Below are positions 33,329 to 45,052 of a DNA stretch of 64,000 nt, one piece after another. A program made the translations under genes and the position numbers. The DNA comes from Fomes fomentarius (lineage: Eukaryota; Basidiomycota; Agaricomycetes; Polyporales; Polyporaceae), in NCBI GenBank assembly GCA_022606135.1, contig JABYQN010000005.1:2976001-3040000 (forward strand), read 5' to 3'. Position 1 is the first letter of the stretch; the number at the start of each line of letters is the position of its first letter. Under the pieces are notes generated by a model. It ran no database searches, was not told the origin of the DNA, and was given only the letters and a program-made list of their open reading frames with translations.

Positions 33329-33870
33329 TGTTGAACTTCCGGACTACCAGCTGTGCTCAGACCAGAGTTGTGTACACTTGTTTATGGTCATATAATTAGA
33401 TAGGCTGTGTTCCTACTTACCATTCATGGTTTTCTTTGTTCTCCTACTGTACTTTCCCATGACCATATGGTTTACTGTGCATTCCTGTGTGTACCAGTGT
33501 GTTCTACACTGCACCGGACTCTTCTAGACCTTATGTCTGACTCATGCTATGACTGTATCTGACTCATATGCCGATACGGACTCTGACTCATCATCTTATG
33601 GCTACATGTGACTGCTTCATTTGCTGACTCATGGACTCATCCCTCATGTATAAAAGCAGTCCCTTCTTCACCTCTGCTCTTCAGTCATTCGCTCACTGAC
33701 TGAAGAGTAAGTCTCTTACCTACATATGCTCTACTACTTCTTACTGACTTAGTACTTGTAGTCTCTCTCTGTTGTGACTTACAGGTACTTCACTATGCAA
33801 TATAGTCGTTCACTCACTGACTGAAGATCTCTCTCTGTTGTGAGTTACAGTCGCTCCTCACCTTACAGGT
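33329..33870 (+). repeat. 3' LTR of the decayed copia element
   Basis: Begins TGTTGAACTTCC directly after the polypurine tract aacgagtgggag. Contains four TGACTCA sites (33538-33631), a TATAAAA box (33649-33655), and two near-identical pieces (tctctctctgttgtga, about 33761 and 33826). The right end is not fixed; 'ctcaccttaca' near 33865 is a possible end but no matching 5' LTR is in the window. Confidence 0.65.
33538..33655 (+). promoter_or_regulatory. Copia LTR promoter: four TGACTCA sites plus TATA box
   Basis: Perfect TGACTCA at 33538-33544, 33560-33566, 33584-33590 and 33625-33631, then TATAAAA at 33649-33655. TGACTCA is the core site of Gcn4/AP-1-type bZIP proteins in eukaryotes; use here is inferred. 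Confidence 0.55.
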
Positions 33871-34028
33871 TCAGAGTTCATCAGCAGCGGGCAAATAGGA
33901 ATGAGGGAATGGTCGGCATCCGGGGCGTGATGTCAGGACAAAAACTAAAAAGGAAAATACATCAGAACATACAATCAGTATCTAAGAGTCCATGATACTA
34001 TCTACGAAAGGCCATGAGGCTCATGTAA

Positions 34029-34570
34029 CAGCAAGGCCGTTACAGTCGAGTCCGGAAGGATGAGTTTGCAGATGCTCCCAGAGTGAGGCTGGGGTATGTT
34101 CGTGAGCCATGAGAGGGATTCTGGGGAGTTATAGAAGAGCAGCGAGTCGACGAGGAGGGTGTCGATGGAGAAGAGTGGGAAGAGAATGTGTACTAGTACG
34201 GAGAGCGAGGAGGGCCCAAGCCATGTAAGATTCGTGATGTCCAGATGGTGGAAATGGGGTCACAGCAACCTCACCCCCCTTCACGGAGCAACAGAACGTG
34301 TACATGGAGAGGGAGAGTTCAAGGGCGGGCAGCCGAGCCAGAACGGACGTCAAGGTCCCCTCACTGGCGATCCCGGGTGAGCGTTAGATGTGGCTTCCTA
34401 TAGAGAAGATTTTGCCAAAATCCGAAGTCACTCTGTGTCCGTGCCTCGCGCTTCACCTCAACGGTCGCGAAGAGAACGCCATGACCGTGAAACGAGATAT
34501 ACAGATAGTAGCGTCGATTTGTCATCTGGAAACATGGAGGAAAAGCTCTAGGGGAAAGTGGCAGACCTGT
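34029..34570 (-). pseudogene. Truncated copy of the F-box-like gene at 47.0-48.4 kb
   Basis: Nucleotide sequence matches the segment about 47711-48280 with scattered substitutions and small indels that break the frame (for example the tracts gagtccggaaggatgagttt and agcgagtcgacgaggagggt are shared). The 3' two thirds of the gene are absent on the left and the F-box N-terminus is cut on the right near 34550. It cannot encode the full protein. Confidence 0.85.
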
Positions 34571-35815
34571 GCCGTCACCTATATTTGGTCATTATACGTT
34601 AGTGACGTCTGTCATTCATAGATTATTCGGCTGTATGACCTTCTGCTACAACACGGGTGCGCCCTGATTTATGTATCAGCTTCGAACATCGACAAGAGCA
34701 TAAACCAAAGGTTACATACTGAATTTCCACTTCAGCTCGAAACTCTTACGAAGCGATGTTGTAAGGATGGCAAACTTGATCTCCTGCGTCTCCAGCAAGA
34801 AGTCGATCATCACCAGTGCTTCACAGAGGTTACGAAGACCCTTTTCACCAAACGTCCACCACGAACTGGATAACTTGTCGGCGCGAGCTAAGAGCTTCGC
34901 GAGGAAGTGGACCCAATGTTCAAGTGTGGAACGGTTGAAGAGAACATCATCTTTGTCCACGGTGAGATTCGGGGCATGTCGGCGGATATACCGCATGTAG
35001 TCAGATCGCGTTTTGATGCGAGAATCCTGGGTCTTCTCGAGATCTTCGTCCGAAGGCGACCATTTCTCCATGATATCCCAGGGTTTCTGGTCCCATTCCT
35101 TCGCCGCAGTCTTAAAGCGATAGGAGATTTTGGCGTGACAGCGGTGGACGAGCCAACGCATGAACTCATTGACGGTGACGGCGTACCGTGGTGGGGAAGA
35201 TTTGGGAGAGAGCTTGGTCGTTGCATGCACGAGGGCAGCGAATAGGTCGGGGATGTGGTCCGTGACGTTCACACCAGTCTGGGGTGGACTAGAGGAGCAA
35301 TTTGGATCAATGATGCCTGGAACTACGTGACTCCGAGTCGGGGACCTACAGTTCAGGCTTGATGACACTCTTGTATGTGAGACCACTGGGTTCGCAAGAT
35401 TCGATTTCGAAGAAGTGCTCTGTCTCTGATGCGGCGGTGGCTTTGCCTGACGAGTTGGACGAGATGATGGTGGTGGCTGTCGGGCCGCCGTCGGACTGTA
35501 CACATCCGGTGACGGCGACTACTTGACCGCTAGGATGACCGGTGTTGAGGAGTGTGGAAAGATGGGTGAAGATGCTTTGATCCTCGACTTTGGCGGATGA
35601 GGTCATGGAAGGTGGATCAGAAAATTTGACATTAGAGAGAAAGGTAGAGAAGAGGCGAATGGTTGAGATTGCAGCAGCCATTGCAATGCCAACAGTAAGC
35701 TCGTCAGAGACAGAATCGGAGAGGGGCGACGGAAATAGACGCCTCTGAGTGTGTATCCACCTTCAAGTTCCTGTTTCGGTAAACGTGTGCTTCCTTACAT
35801 AATGCTCACTTTTCA
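34571..35815. repeat. Segmental duplication, partner of about 50835-52070
   Basis: Homology runs through the unknown gene and both flanks. The downstream flank cgacaagagcataaaccaaa is identical in both copies, and cttccttacataatgctc is shared upstream. The left block 34029-34570 pairs instead with about 47711-48280. Confidence 0.8.
34712..35681 (-). CDS. Unknown protein, paralogue of the gene at 50.95-51.89 kb
   Basis: Not recognised. Two exons on the minus strand: exon 1 from ATG at 35681 (MAAAISTIRLFSTFLSNVKF) through IFTHLSTLLNTGH and GQVVAVTGCV to KPEL at about 35350; a GTAGGT...CTCTAG intron (to about 35290); and exon 2, from PPQTGVNVTDHIPDLFAALV, with many Trp and basic residues (WLVHRCHAKISYRF, PWDIMEKWSPSDEDLEK) to a TGA at 34712. 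About 305 aa, soluble and helical. The same splice pattern is kept in the other copy, which supports a real gene. It lies in a duplicated block together with a dead F-box-like copy. Confidence 0.65.
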
Positions 35816-36572
35816 CACTGCTGTCTTTGTCTGCGGGGTGCTGATCCTGCGCTTTTCTGTGGGTGCTTGTGAATATTGGTCGTGATGTTAGGTTGCGAAG
35901 GTTGCACGAAACTCACTGCGCATTTTGTAGATATCACCTTGCTCAACGGTGTTGACTGATGATATTGATCTTTCCGAACTTGGGTATGCTGTCACACCTG
36001 CGCAGTTCGGCTGCACTACATAACGCCATACCAAGCGCGCATGAGCGTCTTCTGCGGTATGTAATGGAAGCCTTCTCGCAGGACGTAGATCGCTGCTTGA
36101 CAGTTATCGGTACTTAGTGGATCATACTCATCTATGCCGTACAGGTACGCCCCTTGAAGATTCAAACTTTGGTTCAACAAGGGCCTGAGTTGAATCAGGC
36201 TGACAATGTCATTGGAGTATTAGTACATAGCCGCGGACAAGCAGATAAACAGTGTGCTTAGATATGCTATCCAAGCAAAACTTGAATGGCCAAACATGCT
36301 CAGGCTACAGCGATATTAGGCGTGCCCCAACTCGCGGTCTACAACGTCGGCCAACCACGTTCAATAGACTCAAGATCACCCTTCCCTTTCAAAACTTGCA
36401 AGATATCGGCCTGCTCGTTCAGCATCTTCCTGTCCGTCTGGATCCCAATCCTCGCAAGACCCCTCCACCGCTCGAAGTCTTGCGCATTGCGCTTGTCGCC
36501 ATGGGCGTCCTTGGGGCATTCCCAATGGCCTGCAATTGAAGTGGGTCAACTAGTGCCCATGAGTGATGTCAG
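35816..36572. other. Intergenic region / missing first exon of the O-methyltransferase
   Basis: No clear coding exon. The first exon of the methyltransferase (about 40-60 codons in the family) should lie here but I could not identify it with confidence. Confidence 0.45.
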
Positions 36573-38494
36573 CATGCAGCATCTGCCTCACCTTTGGAGA
36601 ATGCTATCAAGGTGCTTAGTTTCTTTGAGGCTCTCAAGGCCGACCCGTCCGTCATCGCAGCGTCCATGAAGATCGTAGCTGCATGCGGGCAGCTCAGCGC
36701 GGCGGTGAACGAGCCTTGGGCCGGAATCATGGAAGATGTCATGGGGGTATGTCCTCCTCCTGCCCAGTTGTCACGAGTACCTCTCCGCTTGCATTGCAAG
36801 ATGACTGAAATATAATTTGTGATATAGGGACATCTCGCTGCATGCATTCGCTTCCTCGAGACTGCAAACATAGTCGATATTCTCCGCGAGGCCGGTCCTG
36901 ACGGGCTTCACGTAAACGACATTCTCAAGGCGGTCCTAGAACTTCGCCCCAAAGCTCAAGGCCGCAGCCCGCTTACGCCGTCAGATCTTAGTATGTCTCA
37001 TTGCCCGTTACATTCCTTTGCATTGGCATCCAGCTGATCGTGATGTAGGCCGCACGTTGAGACTGCTTGCAACGTCTCATTACCTGAGAGAAGTCAAGCC
37101 GAACGTATTTGCGAACAACCGTCTCTCTTCGTGGCTCGACTCCGGGAAGCCCCTTGCTGAGCTCCGCGGCGCGTACGTAGTATTGTCTCTCGTACTGCAC
37201 ACCATATCGAACTTGATTTCTAACAAAGGTTTACCGGCAGATCGGAGAATAGATACATCCAAACAAGCGGAATGGCAGCCTATGTCGGCCTCGCGTACGT
37301 ATATTCTATAGCCTGTGACATCCTTGATCGAGTACTGACTCAACATATGAAGAGGAGAAGACGCTCTCAAGTCTATCTCGTATCTCACTGATTGGGCTCT
37401 ACCTGAGATGAGCTTGGCACCCGCAAGTGACACGAACACCCCGGTGCTCACTGAATGGGTTGCGCCATTCAATGTTGCTTTCAATACAAGACTCGACTTT
37501 TTCGAGTGGATCGAGCTGCCAGGGAACGAAGGACGATTGGTCCGGTTTAAACACGCCATGAGGGGATCACGCCATTATGAGACTAAAAACGGTATCTTGC
37601 AGGGTGAGCCTGGACTTTGGCTAGGATGGCCCTGGAAGGTTCCGTAACACTGTGTGCGTATAGGATTCTCCTGGGAAGATCTCCCTCAAGGCTCAGTCCT
37701 CGTTGATGTCGGAGGCGGCATTGGTGCAACATCCATTCTCGTTGCCGAAGCTCATCCGCACCTGCGCGTAGTTGTCGAAGATCGTGCACAAGTCGTCTCC
37801 AACGCTATTTCAGTACGTGTTCATCATTTTCAAGGGAATGCCACCGTTGGTGTATTTATGACTAAGCATTACATTGCGCAGGCATGGGGATCACAGTACT
37901 CGCATCTCTTTGAATCAGGGCGCATGTCCTACCGCTCACGCGACTTCTTCGAAGCATGGTATCCTGGCTTGACTCACCCAGGTCATGGTACCGTCGATGT
38001 GCCCTCTGTGTTTCTCGTGCGGCTCATCTTGCACGACTGGCCGGACAACGAGGCGCGGATGTGAGTTGATGCGCCGTCCATCTCATACAAGAATGCTGGC
38101 TGACTCTCGAAATCGCAAACCTCTTGCGCATAGTATTCTGAGTCAATTGCGTGCTGCGGCGGGAGCTCACACGAAACTCCTCATCGGAGACATGCTCCTT
38201 CCATACGCATGCGCCGAGGATCCCAACGTCGTTCCGTCTGATTCACCTTTGCTCTCCAACCTCGGCAAGGCGCATGTGTTTGGGTACCTTACTGACATCG
38301 TGGTAAGCATGCAACCAGATATCGATGATATGGTTTTGACATTGCTGTGTTTTTAGATGATGGGTTTGTTCAACGGCAAGGAGCGTACGGTTGACGGGAT
38401 GAAAGAGTTGGTATTGTCTGCCGGATGGAAGGTGACAGAGACCAGGAGGAACCCCGGGTCCTTGTGGGCGTACACTACGGCTGTTCCGGTCTAA
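36573..38494 (+). CDS. SAM-dependent O-methyltransferase (plant COMT-like), 5' end unresolved
   Basis: Transfers a methyl group from S-adenosylmethionine to a hydroxyl of a small, probably phenolic or polyketide, acceptor. Exons with joining phases: 36573-36746, 36828-36990, 37049-37172, 37241-37294, 37353-37603, 37664-37812, 37882-38060, 38134-38302 and 38357-38494. The N-terminal winged-helix domain reads FLETANIVDILREAGPDGLH and LRLLATSHYLREVKPNVFAN. The SAM-binding motif I is VLVDVGGGIGATS, followed by VVEDRAQVV; the post-domain block LVRLILHDWPDNEARM contains the family's catalytic-base His position (HDW). It ends WAYTTAVPV. The first exon, upstream of 36573, was not found, so either it is diverged or the gene is 5'-damaged. 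No neighbouring PKS or NRPS is present. Confidence 0.85.
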
Positions 38495-39642
38495 CACCAG
38501 ATCAGAGGGGGGAGCTTATCAATTAGACATAGAGTTTGAGGCAAAGCGGAGACCTTGAAGTCGCAGTGAATACGATGTACTTGAGCTACGTTCGGGCATT
38601 CTTGTGGTTGAAATCCACGCTAGACACCAGAACGGTGCACCGGGCGGTGAATTCTTTCGACCCTTCCATGCAAGACATCCCTCTAGTAATCTGGAACAGA
38701 TACGTGGGCTCATATGCGTAGGAGTACCTACTCATTTTGTCAATCGCTGCAGGGCAGCTATAAAATACTTGCCTGGGATTTGGGGAAGAGTGAACTCAGA
38801 CGAGAATCATTGAAGTCGGCGTACGCCCGCACATTCTGGACAGGCAAGCACCTCAATGTCGCAGTGTGCGTACTACTATTCAAGTGAATGATGAAAATGA
38901 ATCAGGCCGACGACTCTGGCGACCGAATCGACTTGTATCGTGCACACCTGAACAGCTGCAATCTCCAACGTCTTCACCGCATAATTGACGTCAACTGCCT
39001 TGGGATAGCCCAGCCTCGCGTCCCAGTGTCGATACTATCAATGCTCGCTAGCGTTCAACAGCGGCGCACGGGCTCTTAATACGCGGTGCGATATGAGAGT
39101 GTGTCAATTCGGCAATACATCTTCTAACAGAAGAACGTCTCACGGCGTCGTATAGGGTGGATGATCCCTGACCCAAGGCGATCCATGATTGGGTCAGTGT
39201 TCCAAGAATAGATCCCAAGCTGTGCAAGAGACGCACGGCGACTTCCATACCTACCCACCGTCCATGGGAGAAGTATGATCAGTTGTACAATGGGGCATAG
39301 CCACTGCGAAACCTTGGGGGCAGTGATAACTGACGAAGCCGTGGTCTTATTTCTAGTTGCGGCACCAGTCACGATGTGGTCTGTGGTCCATGGGCTATCT
39401 CAGTGCAGCGCAAACACACGCTTTCGTGAACGATAGGAAGATCTCGCCGCGCCGCGTCTTTGTCTGGTCTCCTGCTCGAAGACTTGGGGTCTCGCGATCT
39501 GCCGCTGGAAGGATCACATCCCGAGCACACTCCGGAGCTACCGCTTCCCAAAGACACAATACAATCCGGAGACCCCGTCCGGAGGAATGCGGAATCGAAG
39601 ATGCATTGCCGAAGGCACGAAGGGACCGAACACATACACTAC
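38495..39642. other. Convergent intergenic region
   Basis: Between the 3' ends of the methyltransferase (plus) and ATG5 (minus). No coding-like frame with splice support; nothing else recognised. Confidence 0.5.
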
Positions 39643-40927
39643 TCACGGGTATCGCGCCCCAACTCTGAGCAAACCTACACAGATGTTCACCCACCCGTCT
39701 GCACCAGCCATGCACGCGCCGAGCCACGCCATCTCCGTATCTGGCGGCGCAGGGACGCCCTGTATAAGCGCGTATGCGAGATTCGGCTTCCTCGCCTCCG
39801 GTTCGGGAAACAAGAGCGGCAGTCGAGCCGTAAGGAATGCCAAAAGGGTGTTCATCGAGCCTAACAAAACCCCACTGCAGTCAGTATACCGTGACGACGA
39901 CGCGGAGTGGGCTGCAGCCTGCAGGGAAGAAGACACACCGTCTTCGAGTACAGGAGGAGCGAGGTCTTGCAATACCGGACCGTCCGGGAGGTATACCCGC
40001 ACGGGCACGTTACGCACATTGGCTGCGCCGTCCTTGTCGGGGACGGAACTCGACCCTGGGTCAGCAGATGGCGGACGCGTGTGGAGGGACGTTGATGTTG
40101 GCGGCGGCGGAGGGGACGTTGAGCGAGTGGGCGTGGTCGTGGGCGTGATCTTAGATGCGACACGCCAGAACTCCTCAAAGTTGTCTATAAGAAGTCTCTT
40201 GTGAGCATGGGAATACACACAGCGGGGCGGGAAGCAGGCTGATGTGGACATGGAAACGGGGAACGGAGACTGACGCTCTTTGATACCCTCCCAGAGGCCG
40301 TCTTGTTCTGCTTTGCGGAGGCCGGTCATCCGCTTGGTGTTACCCCAGCGAATGAAGTCGGCCTCCTTGAGCTGTCCCATGAATGCTTGTTTGCATGCGT
40401 CTGCACTGGGCGCAAGGAGGAGCTTCTCGGTCGGCGGAGAGGCGAGATGGAGTGTGATACGGAGGGGCGTGAAGAAAGAGGGTGCTACGGTCTGTCGTGC
40501 AGACAGGGAGATAGTATTATTGTCGTAAATGAGCCCAATAGGCCAATGCCTGCAATACAAGGGTGAAGTATGATATGAGAGGGCGATAGATAGCAGAGGA
40601 GAGTGAGCGCACGCACCATTTGAGCAGATTCCCGCCTTCACTCTCGAACCACCAGTCCTCCTCTCTGATGATCTTTGCAGCGGCCTCGTCGAAGACAACA
40701 TCCACCAGGAACCGCTTGATCTCTGGGACGAGCAGCGGGAGGTAGCTGACGCGGGGAGCTTGGAGGTAGTAGCACTCGAGCCCGCGGTCCGAGTTGGCGG
40801 GGAGCTCATTGGGGTCGACGCGGATCTCGAGGGGGACAGTGCCCTCCCATGTCAGCCTGCGGAAGAGGGTGGTGGAGGCTGGGGTGGAGAACGCAGAGGG
40901 TGAATGGCGGGGCGCGTAGGTCGACAT
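39643..40927 (-). CDS. ATG5: Autophagy protein ATG5
   Basis: ATG5 is joined to ATG12 through an isopeptide bond and, with ATG16, forms the E3-like complex that lipidates ATG8 at forming autophagosomes in the cytosol. Exon 1 (40927-40617) starts MSTYAPRHSP and reads RRLTWEGTVPLEIRVDPNEL, YYLQAPRVSYLPLLVPEIKR and WFESEGGNLLKW. A 67-nt intron (GTGCGT...TTGCAG) follows, then exon 2 (40549-39643) with HWPIGLIYDNNT, TPLRITLHLASPPTEKLLLA, LKEADFIRWGN, NFEEFWRVASKI, a Pro/Ser insertion, VPVRVYLPDG and the C-terminal WLGACMAGADGWVNICVGL. That is about 405 aa if no further intron is removed; the piece around 40235-40275 may be an in-frame intron, since it lacks conserved residues. A Lys in the central helical region (LKEADF) fits the ATG12 acceptor position. 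Confidence 0.95.
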
Positions 40928-41120
40928 CCCAGGGCCGCTCCCTGTCTACCGCACGATCCTCTCCAAAATCGTTTGCCCACGCGACTCTCGCGTGCGCTGT
41001 TCTGTCCTGGTGACCCTTACCCAGTCACGGGGTCCTGGAAACTGACGTCAGAAACGAGTGTGCACTGTGCAGTGTGGACTGACTCTGAGCCGCAAAGTTG
41101 CGCCAAGCTGCGTGCACGTC

Positions 41121-41126
41121 TATAAA
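41121..41126 (+). promoter_or_regulatory. TATA box upstream of the multispan membrane protein
   Basis: TATAAA 73 bp before the ATG at 41199, followed by a CT-rich stretch typical of basidiomycete core promoters. Confidence 0.5.
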
Positions 41127-41198
41127 GCCTTGCCACACCCACACCATCTCCTCACTCTCCCTCTTCCACTCATCCCACCGCCATCGCCCTCGCCAACA

Positions 41199-42306
41199 AT
41201 GCCGTCCCATAGCAGTTGGACCGACGGTCTCTTCCTCAAGGTATGGCATTGTCCGTCCTACTCAGTGTCCGCGAGGTGTTCATCGTGTCCCACAAGATTG
41301 TGAACGTCGTAGTTTACTTCCTCTTCTTGGGCTCCAACGTTTACACAGTAGCTGGACCGACCGACGTCTATTACACCGGCAAGGACACCTACATCACTCC
41401 AGCACCATGGGCGTTCCTCATCTGGTACGTTCTCCGTACCTTGTCCCATACTCTCCATACTCACCGCCTCCCCAGGTCCCTCATTCATCTCCTCCTCCTC
41501 GGTTCCGTCATCTATCAATTCTTTGAGGGCGGAAAGCAGGTCATTATTGATGGAATCGGCTGGCGGTTCTCCCTCCTCGCAGTCCTGAACGCCGTTTACG
41601 TGAATGTTTGGGCTAGGCAGTACTACATCGTTGGTACGTCCGGCTCTATACCCTTTAGTGGCGCGCCCCCTAACATGCTCCACACAGCCTTCATCTTTTC
41701 GCTCTTTGTCAGCTCCGCGGTGACAGTAAGTCCATTCATGCTGTTAAGCTCGGCTGCGGACAAACGCTGAGCCTGCGCGCGCAGCACATATACTACATCG
41801 TCAAAAAATACCACGAACCCCAGAGCACCGCGGACGAGGTCTTCGTCCACCTCCCGTTCTCGCTCTACCACGGTTGGACGACCGTCCTAGTTATCCTTAC
41901 CGCGTTCGAAGCATTTGGCAACAATGCCGCCGTCGAGCCTGCTGGCGTTTGGACTGACGTCTTTGTCTTCCTCGCTTTGTAAGCCCCTTTTCTGTGTGGG
42001 GACTACATACACGTCATAGACGTTGACTCATCTACGTCATGCAGGTTCTTCTTGGAGGCAACTGCTGCGACTTACGCGTTCTCCTCAACCGAGGGTGACC
42101 TTCCGGCTGCGATCGCGATATCGTGGTCGCTCTGGGCCATCTTCGCACGTCAGCGTCACCCTGCATTCATTCACTGGAGCGCGCTCGCGTTCGCGATTCT
42201 CTCCCTCGTTTGGGTCGTCAAGGCAGCGATTGGGGTTGGGCTCAAGATCCGCAACGGCGGTCATGGCATCTCCTTGGACGAGGAGCGTGCGCCTCTTGTC
42301 GGCTAA
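41199..42306 (+). CDS. Multispan membrane protein, possibly TspO/MBR-like
   Basis: Predicted integral membrane protein of about 270 aa with seven or so hydrophobic segments; function unknown. ATG at 41199 ([14 protein letters not shown]), then short introns with GT/AG borders at about 41241-41297, 41425-41475, 41632-41687, 41730-41784 and 41979-42044. Landmarks: [75 protein letters not shown] and a cytosolic-looking tail ending EERAPLVG at a TAA. The [10 protein letters not shown] block resembles the TPAGYxFSIWG block of distant tryptophan-rich sensory (TspO/MBR)-like proteins, which are shorter or equally long. Opsin was considered, but the seventh helix has no retinal-binding Lys context. 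The gene itself is confident, the family less so. Confidence 0.8.
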
Positions 42307-42839
42307 ACAATTTCCAACGCACACACGAACGAACGAAAGTCATGATGGTACGCGAAATCGAATCAATGGACACCAAATTCGAACTCTACACCGCATGTAG
42401 TCCTAATCGCGCTCTGCTAGGCTGTGTTCGTATCATACTTGCTACGTATTTCTCTGTTTGCTTACTTGCGATATCTGTACTTGTACCGTAGCACTGCTAG
42501 TCTTGTTATTGAGTTGGTCTGATCATGAGCTATGTATGCTCTAGCATCTCAACTTGAGGGTTTGGCCATCTCGTTACTTAAAAGGATATTGGACGAGCAC
42601 TTTTCAAAGCACGGATCTGGATCTGCGTGCCGGCCACTTGCCGAAAAGTACTCACACCAACAACAAGCGCCGTGATTTGTTCACAGTGGTCGTCGAATTT
42701 CAATATTTCCAGGTGAGACTCGCGCTGCGGCTGGGAGAGCTACTTATACCTAAGTAGGCACACACCTAGTCGTCATCCCGTTCGTTCCCCTTGCTCTCAC
42801 ACCCAGCACACCATCGCCACAGCTAGCTCAGGAGCCCCA
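42307..42839. other. Intergenic / promoter of the alpha/beta hydrolase gene
   Basis: 3' flank of the membrane-protein gene and upstream region of the hydrolase. No further gene seen. Confidence 0.5.
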
Positions 42840-44791
42840 ATGGACGTCAAGTATGACTTGCCAAGCGTCTCCGAGTCCTCACCGGCTCAGACTGCCAGGA
42901 CCTCAGAGCGCAACTATTGGCGTATATGGTGGAAACGGAGACTTACTGCATTCCTAGTGCTCTCGACTGTAGCGTTCTTCGTCGGGTTCAATCTCGGACT
43001 CCCCCCTTCAGAAGGTGGTCGGCATGCGACACCACCATCGCACAGTGCATCAAAGCCAGACTTTGATTGGTATGCGGTGAGTCGTTTCAAGTACTCAACT
43101 TCTGGATCAGACTGTCACTCGCGCGCATGGAACTGACGACTGAATCGTAGCTCAAGCCGTCTACCGACATTGACTGGTCACCCTGTTTCGACGGCCACCA
43201 ATGCGCACGGCTCCTGCTCCCTCTCGACTACCTAGAGCCAGAAGGGCCCACGACTGCCATTGCGCTCCGCATGATCCCTGCGGCGTCCCGGGGAACGCCC
43301 GCATACCGTGGTACGGTGCTTATCAATCCAGGAGGACCAGGCGGGTCCGGCACGGGGCTCGTCGGCCGCGCGGGGACGAACATCTCACGCATCGTCGGGG
43401 ACGCGTTCGACGTTCTCGGCTTTGACCCGCGCGGGACGGGCGCGAGCACGCCCAGTGCGATTTGCTTTGACAGTGAGAGCCAGAAGGCGATATGGAAGAC
43501 GCAGGGACATCGGTTTGTCAATGTGTCGGACGATACTGTGGGCTTGCATCGGGCACGGGAGCAAGTCGTCGCGGGGCGGTGTGAGCAGAGGATTGGTGGG
43601 ACGGAGGGGATCGCGAGGTTCATGAGCACGGCAAGTGTCGCTACGGATATGCTCAGGATCACGGAGAAGATGGGGCAGGAGAAGTTGCATTACTGGGGAT
43701 TCGTAAGTGTCGTTCAAACTTCACTCAGCCTCCTGCCACCGGTGACTGACGAACATCCGCAGAGCTATGGGTCCATCCTTGGACAGTACTTCACGGCGAT
43801 GTACCCAGACAAGGTCGGACGGGTGGTGATCGACGGCGTCTACGACTCGCACAACTACCGCGCCGCGCTCTGGAACTCGAACCTCGTCGACATGGAAGCC
43901 GTCATCGACTCGCTCTTCTCGTACTGCCACCGCGCAGGTCCGGTCAAATGCGCCCTGTACGAGTCCACCCCTTCTCAAATCCGGGAACGGTACTTCCGCG
44001 CGATCAGCGCGGTGGAAGAAAACCCCATCCCGCTCCCGCTGGCGGACCCTCCCCTCGTCGTGACGCGCTTCGTGCTCATCGGGCAGATATTCGGCGCCTC
44101 GTACAAACCCCTTGCGTCGTATGGCACCGTCGTGGACACCATCCGGGCGGTCGAGACGCGGAACGAGACCGCGCTGACCGCGCTCGCGAGGAAGATCATC
44201 GACCCGACCGAGTGCAAGTGCTCGAGTCCCGGAGAGCCGTGGCTCGCGGACAACGACGCGTTCTCGGCCATTGCGTGCGGGGACGGCGAGGAGCACCCGT
44301 TCGACGCGGAGACATACAAGAAGTACTACGAGGAGCTCGTGCGTGACTCGCCCCATGCGGGGCCCATCTGGGCCGTCCATTACCTGCAGTGCGCCGAGTG
44401 GCGGGTGCGGCCGACATGGCGGTACACGGGCCCGCTGTCGGCTAACGAGACGGCGCATCCGATCCTGCTCGTGCAGCCGCGGTGGGACCCGGTGTGTCCG
44501 TTGCGTGATGCGCAGGCGGTCAGGAGCAGGTATGCTGGTGCGGGCTTGCTTGTGCAGAATTCACATGGGCATTGCTCGTTGAGCGCGCCGTCGTTGTGTA
44601 CGGCGAAGGTGGTGAGGAGGTATATGAACGAGGGGACGTTGCCGGAGGAGGGGACGGTGTGCGAGGCGGATGAGCTGCCGTTTGTGGGAAATGTGAGCGA
44701 TGTGAGTGTGTTGGGGGTTGAGGATAGGGAGTTGCTTGAGGCGGTGAGGGGTTTGGGCGCAGAGGTGCTGATGTTTGGGGGGTTGTATTGA
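42840..44791 (+). CDS. Membrane-anchored alpha/beta hydrolase with TAP-like C-terminal domain
   Basis: Probable secreted or membrane-tethered peptidase/esterase of the tripeptidyl-aminopeptidase-like group. Exons 42840-43076, 43151-43702 and 43763-44791 give 605 aa with phase-0 junctions. The N-terminus is cytosolic with a single signal anchor (about residues 35-55, RLTAFLVLSTVAFFVGFNLG), then luminal DIDWSPCFDGHQCARLLLPL, oxyanion-type RGTVLINPGGPGGSG, FDPRGTGAS, the nucleophile elbow GFSYGS (Ser straddles the second intron), acid in LLVQPRWDPVCPL, and His in NSHGHCSLS. Several NxS/T sequons and paired Cys fit the secretory pathway. All three catalytic residues are present, so it should be active; the substrate is unknown. 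Confidence 0.9.
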
Positions 44792-45052
44792 GTGTCTACC
44801 GATATTTACACACATGATCAAGAAGCTTGACAGTGATATGACTGTATCAATTATAAGTAAGAAGTCAGGAGGGGCCGTCCACCTCTTCGGTGTTTTAGTC
44901 ACACTGATTGACCGCGTATGAGGCGCTTCGTTTAGTAACGAATTCTTCTAATCCTGGATAAGTATCTCCTTACAAACTGTTATGCTCATCACTTACTCTC
45001 CTTGATATATGTGTACCAACTCCGTCACGCCGCCGCGCCCGTCACGCCCTCG
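44792..45052. other. Short intergenic spacer
   Basis: AT-rich spacer between two plus-strand genes; no feature recognised. Confidence 0.5.

Noticed and set aside
33860..33900. Second copia 5' LTR with primer site after 33870 (ggttcagagttcatcagc)
   Set aside because: Resembles a copia primer site only loosely and no gag follows; the LTR right boundary is left open instead.
41199..42306. Microbial rhodopsin / opsin
   Set aside because: Although multispan, no DxxxK(A/x) retinal-lysine helix or other opsin signature was found.
43721..44458. 245-codon antisense frame opposite the alpha/beta hydrolase
   Set aside because: Shadow of a GC-rich coding exon; no motif, and the sense frame has all catalytic residues.
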